From assembly GCA_016932295.1 (NCBI GenBank), contig JAFGDC010000559.1, positions 1 to 24,796 on the forward strand: 24,796 nt of DNA, given 5' to 3'. The notes below the pieces were generated by a model. The model was not told the DNA's origin. It was given only the letters and a program-made list of their open reading frames with translations, and did no database searches. Shown here piece by piece: positions 21,701-24,796 of the stretch. Position numbers and translations under genes: made by a program. The first letter of the stretch is position 1; every line of letters begins with the position of its first letter. The DNA comes from a candidate division CSSED10-310 bacterium. Lineage in GTDB: Bacteria > CSSED10-310 > JAFGDC01.

Positions 21701-22587
21701 ATGCGCTTTATCGCCACGAGCTTCTCGAAGCCGCGTACGCCGCGCTGCTTCGCCATGAACACTTCCGCCATGCCGCCGACGGCGATCTGTTTGATCAAGC
21801 GATACTTGCCGTACGTCTCGCCTTCCTCATCTGGAGGTGCCGGCACAACCGGCAGCGGCTCTCTCAGCAGTTCGTGCGTCTCCTCGACCTCCTCGAACTC
21901 CTCCACCGGCGGCAGTTCCTTGGCCTGCCCGTCCCGCAACAGTCCCGACAGTGTGTCATTGAGGATCTGTTCGAACTGCTTGTCATCTTTCCCCGCCGCT
22001 TTTTCAGCCTGGACCGCGGCATCCTCCTCGGGCGCCTGGAGCAGATCGGCGAGTGTTTCGTTCAACAGCTTCTCGAAATCGATGTCCTTGTCCTTCGGCA
22101 CATCCGCTGCGCCCTCCTTGCGCGGCGCCGCGGCCTCCTTGCGCGCCTTGGGAGCGCTGCGCACCTCTCGTGGCGGCGGGATTTTTTCCTTCTCCGGATC
22201 GGGCAGGTTGAGATGCTCGCGGATCGTCCGCAGCAAACGTTCGTGATCCAGCGGCTTCAACAGGTAATCATCGGCCAGGTAGTCACTCATGGCCTGCCGC
22301 TTGTACTTGTAGCTCTTGTAGATTCCCGTGGTGACAATCACCGGGATGTTCGTGCCACCCTCACTTTTCTTGATTGCTTTGCACACCTCGAATCCATGCA
22401 ACTTGGGCAGCATGGCCTCCAGCAGCACGATGTCAGGCTGCTCGCTGGCGAAGCGCTCCAGAGCCTCAAGGCCATCATGGGCGGTGATCACTTCGAATCC
22501 GGCGTTGCGAAGGAATTCTTCCGTCGCTTTCATCTTCCGGACTTCATAATCAACCAGGAGGATTTTCTTTATCTTCGTACTCGGCAT
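18799..22587 (-). CDS. Pseudo-receiver / Hanks Ser-Thr kinase / TonB C-terminal fusion protein
   Basis: This is a 1262-residue fusion. Residues 6-128 are a receiver domain (KKILLVDYEV; LLEAMLPKLHGFEVC; VTTG; DDYLLKPLD) in which the phospho-acceptor is Glu57 (codon GAG) and the second acidic-pocket residue is Tyr14; Asp13, Thr86/87 and Lys111 remain. Linker 129-258 contains a duplicated helix motif (170-183 and 204-217). Residues 262-530 are a complete Hanks kinase: glycine loop VGGMAEVF, Lys294, Glu313, HRDISPQN (Asp400, Asn405), DFG (Asp418), MSPEQ (443-447). Residues ~545-1005 are an extremely acidic low-complexity linker. One membrane segment (~1008-1030) precedes a Pro/Thr-rich spacer and a TonB C-terminal domain (~1165-1262: PPQYPKNARRLGLEGMVILRILID...AVRQWKFKPA). 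Topology: kinase inside, TonB domain in the periplasm. It probably reports envelope or outer-membrane state to cytoplasmic phosphorylation; the signal is unknown. Start ATG 22587 has AAGGT upstream. Confidence 0.9.
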   Translation of the reverse strand: MPSTKIKKILLVDYEVRKMKATEEFLRNAGFEVITAHDGLEALERFASEQPDIVLLEAMLPKLHGFEVCKAIKKSEGGTNIPVIVTTGIYKSYKYKRQAMSDYLADDYLLKPLDHERLLRTIREHLNLPDPEKEKIPPPREVRSAPKARKEAAAPRKEGAADVPKDKDIDFEKLLNETLADLLQAPEEDAAVQAEKAAGKDDKQFEQILNDTLSGLLRDGQAKELPPVEEFEEVEETHELLREPLPVVPAPPDEEGETYGKYRLIKQIAVGGMAEVFMAKQRGVRGFEKLVAIKRILPHLTENKEFLKMFVDEGKVAAQLTHQNIVQIYELGEFEESYYIAMEFVVGKDLKAILARAKSMGRRLNLGNALFIASRLCSALHYAHRKKGFNNEPLNIVHRDISPQNVLVSYESEVKLVDFGIAKAAAKDSKTQLGAIKGKILYMSPEQAWGRTVDRRSDIFSLGTLMYEMITNERLFMGENEMSILEKVRNAYVPPISQLVPDIPERVEAIIGRALAKKPEDRYQNAGDMKKELDAFLYKHRSAIMPQDLRGYMHDLFHAEIREEAPELLEFKEEVSGGSMPDLDLDLEEPEAPAAVAPEAADEAEPFDEAVAGIEELPMTDMDDLVDEFIGEVEQGESTGEKPALDASPIVAEGDFEEDVEADFGDGLEEELEDAFADELDEEPLEEPEELIEEEPEAEVGPEEESGEEVHEPADFFTEDFEPQQELNEEDIGFSDAFGVTGPDALDEVADEAGDAVEEEPPADRDEEHLIIEDVSEVEAQLFGDDLEDELFGDELDEIDASAAVDLEDALTGADESPGEEHPDLEEEPVGAPDDENAVLADYELRLEEELAAELEAPPEPSDEWSEGESEEILDSAGLDALLEEESEEESEEELEDGFEDGFEDGFEEELEEELEEEPEGSLERELEEKYAAVDEKGDMALPEPAAVGSVLGSAAVVSGKKPAERVEEDWKPPSLLASPDEVDEDELDLEELLKPPVRKNPLAFFKKPVGIITAVVVVGLLLVLALLGGGDKGTKVAQTPPEPSPTAVLDASEGGLAPLALATPETEVTGAAGEEMETGESVEGMAGDQRRSRRQPKPTATAVPKPPTKVPIPTKVPTAVPAIPKLDFAKSGIVEPVTGAEVAPAPTKMPPPPPTVTPIHTKPGDYVAIPETRPDLVERVPPQYPKNARRLGLEGMVILRILIDENGNVSEVEAVSSTAPDRSGLKEAAMDAVRQWKFKPASHEGVPVKTHMNVNIPFKKK
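19830..19945 (-). repeat. Clustered 12-bp tandem repeats in the acidic linker of the kinase
   Basis: Three short tandem arrays follow one another: a ~12-bp unit coding EELE (about 19834-19868), one coding FEDG (about 19866-19902), and one coding SEEE (about 19908-19942). All units are multiples of three, so gain or loss of copies changes linker length without a frameshift. Confidence 0.75.
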
Positions 22588-22628
22588 CTGATACCTTGTC
22601 CTGAAAGGAGAATTTACTTTGTGATCAT

Positions 22629-22697
22629 TCAGTTAGGCATGATAATTCTAACATTGGAAGAACGAAAGTCAACTGGTTTCACCATGCGCGGCTTCAT
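22629..22697 (-). CDS. Possible 22-residue leader peptide upstream of the kinase gene
   Basis: ATG 22697 is preceded by a perfect AAAGGAGG site (22710-22703) with 5-nt spacing and opens a 22-codon frame (MKPRMVKPVDFRSSNVRIIMPN) ending 41 bp before the kinase start. It is followed by the kinase gene on the same strand. It carries no amino-acid run typical of attenuation leaders. A second promoter (22645-22672) lies inside it. It could be a translational leader, a small protein, or chance; the ribosome-binding site is the main support. Confidence 0.35.
   Translation of the reverse strand: MKPRMVKPVDFRSSNVRIIMPN
22645..22672 (-). promoter_or_regulatory. Promoter of the fusion-kinase gene
   Basis: On the minus strand TTGACT (22672-22667), a 16-bp spacer and TAGAAT (22650-22645). 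The transcript would start near 22638, giving a ~50-nt leader before ATG 22587. The -35 box and spacer length equal those of the secreted-protein promoter at 4006-4033. Confidence 0.65.
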
Positions 22698-22727
22698 GAG
22701 CGCCTCCTTTCGTATCATATAATCGCC

Positions 22728-22757
22728 AGTATATCCACAGAATCGCTTCCCCGGCAA
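22728..22757 (-). promoter_or_regulatory. Possible second, upstream promoter for the leader ORF and kinase
   Basis: On the minus strand TTGCCG (22757-22752), an 18-bp spacer and TATACT (22733-22728). It would start transcripts near 22721, 24 nt before the leader ORF. The -35 box is weak. Confidence 0.35.
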
Positions 22758-22910
22758 CAGCAACTGCCACCCACTCGAGACCGCCGGCGGCTCGCCACCG
22801 GATACCCCCCTTTCACCTTCCCGGCTCAGACCGGCGGCCGTGGCGGCCATATCCTGTCACCCTCGGCACCTCCACCCAGGTGACCGACAGCAACCGGGAG
22901 CCTTTTTGAA

Positions 22911-22939
22911 TTGCAGTTTGACCGCAGCCCCTTTACATT
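22911..22939 (+). promoter_or_regulatory. Candidate promoter of mtnA
   Basis: TTGCAG (22911-22916), a 17-bp spacer and TACATT (22934-22939) on the plus strand, giving a start near 22946 and a leader of ~27 nt. Both boxes are only partial matches. The preceding 22758-22910 is GC-rich with several small inverted repeats (e.g. GGCCG...CGGCC near 22835) and no gene; I see no SAM riboswitch core. Confidence 0.4.
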
Positions 22940-22972
22940 GTCGGGTGATCACGCCAGCGCCAGGAGGAACAC

Positions 22973-24007
22973 ATGGTCCAGACGATCGAATGGAAAAACG
23001 ACACGGTGGTCATGATCGACCAGCGAGTGCTGCCGTTGGAAACCCGGTACCAAGTCTACACCACCTACCAAGAGGTGGCCGGGGCGATCCGTGCGATGGT
23101 GATTCGCGGAGCGCCCGCAATCGGGGTCGCGGCTGCCATGGGGATTGCCTTGGGTGCCAGACAGATACGGCATCTGAATGGAACGCGATGGAGCGAGGCT
23201 TTCGAGGAGATTCTCCGCACCATCAGCGCCACCCGTCCCACCGCGGTCAACCTGTTCTGGGCGGTCGACCGAATGCGCCGGTTGACTGAAGACATGGGCA
23301 CCCAATCGCCGGAAACGATCGCGGACAGGCTGGTGGCGGAAGCACGGTTGATCCTGGAAGAGGACGTGGCCTGCAACCGCGCCATGGGTCGATGCGGTCA
23401 GGAATTGTTGCCAGACGGCGCGACCGTTTTGACGCATTGCAATGCGGGTGCACTCGCCACGGGAGGATACGGCACCGCACTGGGAGTCATCCGGGCGGCG
23501 GTGGAGGCCGGCAAACGCATCCAGGTGTTCGCAGACGAGACACGTCCGTTCCTGCAGGGGGCGCGCCTGACCTCATGGGAACTCATGGAGGATGGTATCC
23601 CTGTCACGCTTATCACCGACAACATGGCCGGTTGGCTCATGCGGCAGGGTCAGATCGACGCAATCGTGGTGGGTGCCGACCGGATCGCCGCCAATGGGGA
23701 TGCCGCCAACAAGATCGGCACCTATTCGGTCGCCATCCTGGCTGCCCATCACCGGCTTCCGTTTTACGTTGCCGCACCCATGTCCACCATCGATTTCAGC
23801 CTGGCCGACGGAACCCTGATCCCCATAGAGGAACGAGATGACCGTGAGGTGACCCATGTGTTCGGGACGCGGATAGCACCGCCGGGGATTCCTGTGCGCA
23901 ATCCCGCCTTCGATGTCACCCCCGCATCGCATATCACCGCCATCATCACGGAAAAAGGCATCGCCAGGCCACCGTTTCAAGAATCACTCCGGGCACTGTC
24001 CCGCTGA
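22973..24007 (+). CDS. mtnA: S-methyl-5-thioribose-1-phosphate isomerase
   Basis: The 344-residue protein is full length for MtnA. ATG 22973 has AGGAGGAAC just upstream. It isomerises 5-methylthioribose-1-phosphate to 5-methylthioribulose-1-phosphate in the methionine salvage pathway (cytoplasm), and belongs to the eIF2B-alpha/MtnA fold. Signature stretches: [15 protein letters not shown] (43-57), [28 protein letters not shown] with catalytic Cys156, [29 protein letters not shown], and [19 protein letters not shown] with catalytic Asp236, ending in the family's ITEKGI. The Cys and Asp correspond to the catalytic pair known from the Bacillus enzyme. No other salvage genes are adjacent. Paralogs acting on ribose-1,5-bisphosphate or 5-deoxyribose phosphate are possible but less likely. 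The last 31 bp overlap the convergent selA. Confidence 0.95.
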   Translation: MVQTIEWKNDTVVMIDQRVLPLETRYQVYTTYQEVAGAIRAMVIRGAPAIGVAAAMGIALGARQIRHLNGTRWSEAFEEILRTISATRPTAVNLFWAVDRMRRLTEDMGTQSPETIADRLVAEARLILEEDVACNRAMGRCGQELLPDGATVLTHCNAGALATGGYGTALGVIRAAVEAGKRIQVFADETRPFLQGARLTSWELMEDGIPVTLITDNMAGWLMRQGQIDAIVVGADRIAANGDAANKIGTYSVAILAAHHRLPFYVAAPMSTIDFSLADGTLIPIEERDDREVTHVFGTRIAPPGIPVRNPAFDVTPASHITAIITEKGIARPPFQESLRALSR

Positions 24008-24796
24008 ACCTCGTCCCGGCCTGCGGAAATCCCTTTCAAGGTCTTGACAATATAAGCCATGTCATGGGGAAAAAGGGTTCTCACATCGAACCAGACGGCG
24101 TCTTCGCGAATCATTGCGAGAATGGGTGGCTGCTGATCCAACAAACGTCTATGGAGCTGCTCCGGGGACATACCGGGTGCCTTGACAGCCACCGCCCACC
24201 CCGGCAGTTCCAGCAAGGGCAGGGAGCCGCCGCCAGCACGAGCGACAGCGGCGGTGACACGAACCCCCCAGCGGTTGCCGCAAGCTTCCCGCAGGCGCTG
24301 TGCGAACCGCCGGGCAAATCGTTTCAACTGACCTTCCGGAGCCAGCAGCATCCGGCGCACCGGCAGGCGCTGGTCCAGCGTCCCGGGGTCGAGGTACAGG
24401 CGCAGGGTGGCTTCCAGGGCTGCACAGGTCAACTTGCACACACGCAGGGCACGCATGAGGTGATTGCGTTCGAGTTGGTCCACCAGCATCTTCGCGCCGA
24501 TGATAATGCCGGCCTGCGGTCCGCCCAGCAACTTGTCGGCGCTGAAGCAGACCAGATCAGCGCCGCGCCGCAGCGCCTCGGCGGCGGTCATCTCCCCGAC
24601 TCCGGGCAGCGGCAACGGCGTGAGCACTCCACTCCCCATGTCATACACCACTGGAATGCCATGCCGCCGGCCCAATTCCCGCAATTCCTCGAGGCCGGTT
24701 TCATTGGTGAATCCTACGGTACGGAAATTACTCTGGTGAATTTTCATGATAAGCGCCGTCGAATCACCAATGGCTGCTTCATAATCTCCCGCATAG
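23977..24796 (-). CDS. selA: L-seryl-tRNA(Sec) selenium transferase, C-terminal part (runs off window)
   Basis: The frame is open to the right edge and ends with TGA at 23979-23977; about 272 C-terminal residues of a usually ~460-residue protein are visible. SelA is a PLP enzyme that converts seryl-tRNA(Sec) to selenocysteyl-tRNA(Sec) using selenophosphate. Visible signatures: [31 protein letters not shown], and [20 protein letters not shown] with the PLP-binding Lys (codon near 24533; most homologues have SGDK). [23 protein letters not shown] follows, and the C-terminal domain ends in [10 protein letters not shown]. It implies selenoprotein synthesis, so in-frame TGA codons in this genome may be read through. 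The last 31 bp overlap mtnA tail to tail. Confidence 0.95.
   Translation of the reverse strand, partial: YAGDYEAAIGDSTALIMKIHQSNFRTVGFTNETGLEELRELGRRHGIPVVYDMGSGVLTPLPLPGVGEMTAAEALRRGADLVCFSADKLLGGPQAGIIIGAKMLVDQLERNHLMRALRVCKLTCAALEATLRLYLDPGTLDQRLPVRRMLLAPEGQLKRFARRFAQRLREACGNRWGVRVTAAVARAGGGSLPLLELPGWAVAVKAPGMSPEQLHRRLLDQQPPILAMIREDAVWFDVRTLFPHDMAYIVKTLKGISAGRDEVQRDSARSDS

Noticed and set aside
21292..22722. 476-codon open frame on the plus strand, antisense to the kinase
   Set aside because: It lies opposite the receiver and kinase domains, whose motifs are unmistakable; the frame is open because of codon bias and has no family signature.
22758..22972. SAM or other methionine-related riboswitch ahead of mtnA
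   Set aside because: Small inverted repeats are present, but I could not find the conserved SAM-I core or a terminator/anti-terminator pair; the GC-rich repeats look incidental.
1..24796. tRNA, rRNA, insertion sequences, prophage or integrase genes
   Set aside because: No such genes or signatures (no T-loop/anticodon cloverleaf, no DDE transposase, no terminal inverted repeats with target duplications) were seen on either strand by reading; a tRNA or covariance-model scan would settle this.

Overview
The window reads as chromosome of an uncultured, diderm (Gram-negative-type), fairly GC-rich bacterium. Evidence: lipobox lipoproteins, a TonB C-terminal domain, sec-type signal peptides, near-consensus sigma70-type promoters, and a Hanks kinase whose catalytic loop (HRDISPQN) is of the type common in Myxococcota and related deltaproteobacterial or candidate-phylum lineages. 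I cannot place it more exactly. There are no tRNA or rRNA genes, no CRISPR array, no transposase and no phage genes. dnaA and selA are housekeeping anchors, so this is core chromosome carrying a surface-glycan cluster rather than an obvious island.

Layout. (1) 1-265: end of a TPR gene on +, overlapping tail to tail with a minus-strand operon (3196->190) of a TPR lipoprotein, a small lipoprotein and a GT-C type membrane protein. (2) 3460-4090: a stand-alone gene for a small secreted protein, with near-consensus promoter, repeats around the -35 box and a perfect terminator. (3) 13281->4156, minus strand: a seven-gene operon of beta-propeller, GspC/PilP-like membrane protein, GT-C transferase, SAM methyltransferase, WbqC-like protein, DegT/DnrJ/EryC1 aminotransferase and YfhO-type membrane protein. 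Four successive junctions are stop/start overlaps of 4 nt. The content points to synthesis of an unusual amino sugar and its transfer to a lipid-linked or surface glycan. (4) 13867-14907: a WbbL-like GT2 glycosyltransferase on +. (5) dnaA (minus, 16370->15012), preceded by a gene-free stretch of more than 900 bp holding an orphan minus-strand terminator, an AT-rich patch and degenerate DnaA boxes (possible oriC). (6) 17307-18199: a secreted protein of unknown function and a DUF2752 membrane protein. (7) 22587->18435: a very large receiver / Ser-Thr kinase / TonB fusion followed by a small acidic coiled-coil protein. (8) mtnA on + and the 3' part of selA on minus, overlapping tail to tail.

The best candidates for something new are the fusion kinase (a cytoplasmic pseudo-receiver with Glu in place of the phospho-acceptor Asp, an intact Hanks kinase, a 450-residue acidic linker, one membrane segment and a periplasmic TonB domain) with its coiled-coil neighbour; the methyltransferase whose N-terminus is a 12-bp repeat that re-creates a ribosome-binding site and ATG in every copy; and the orphan terminator upstream of dnaA.
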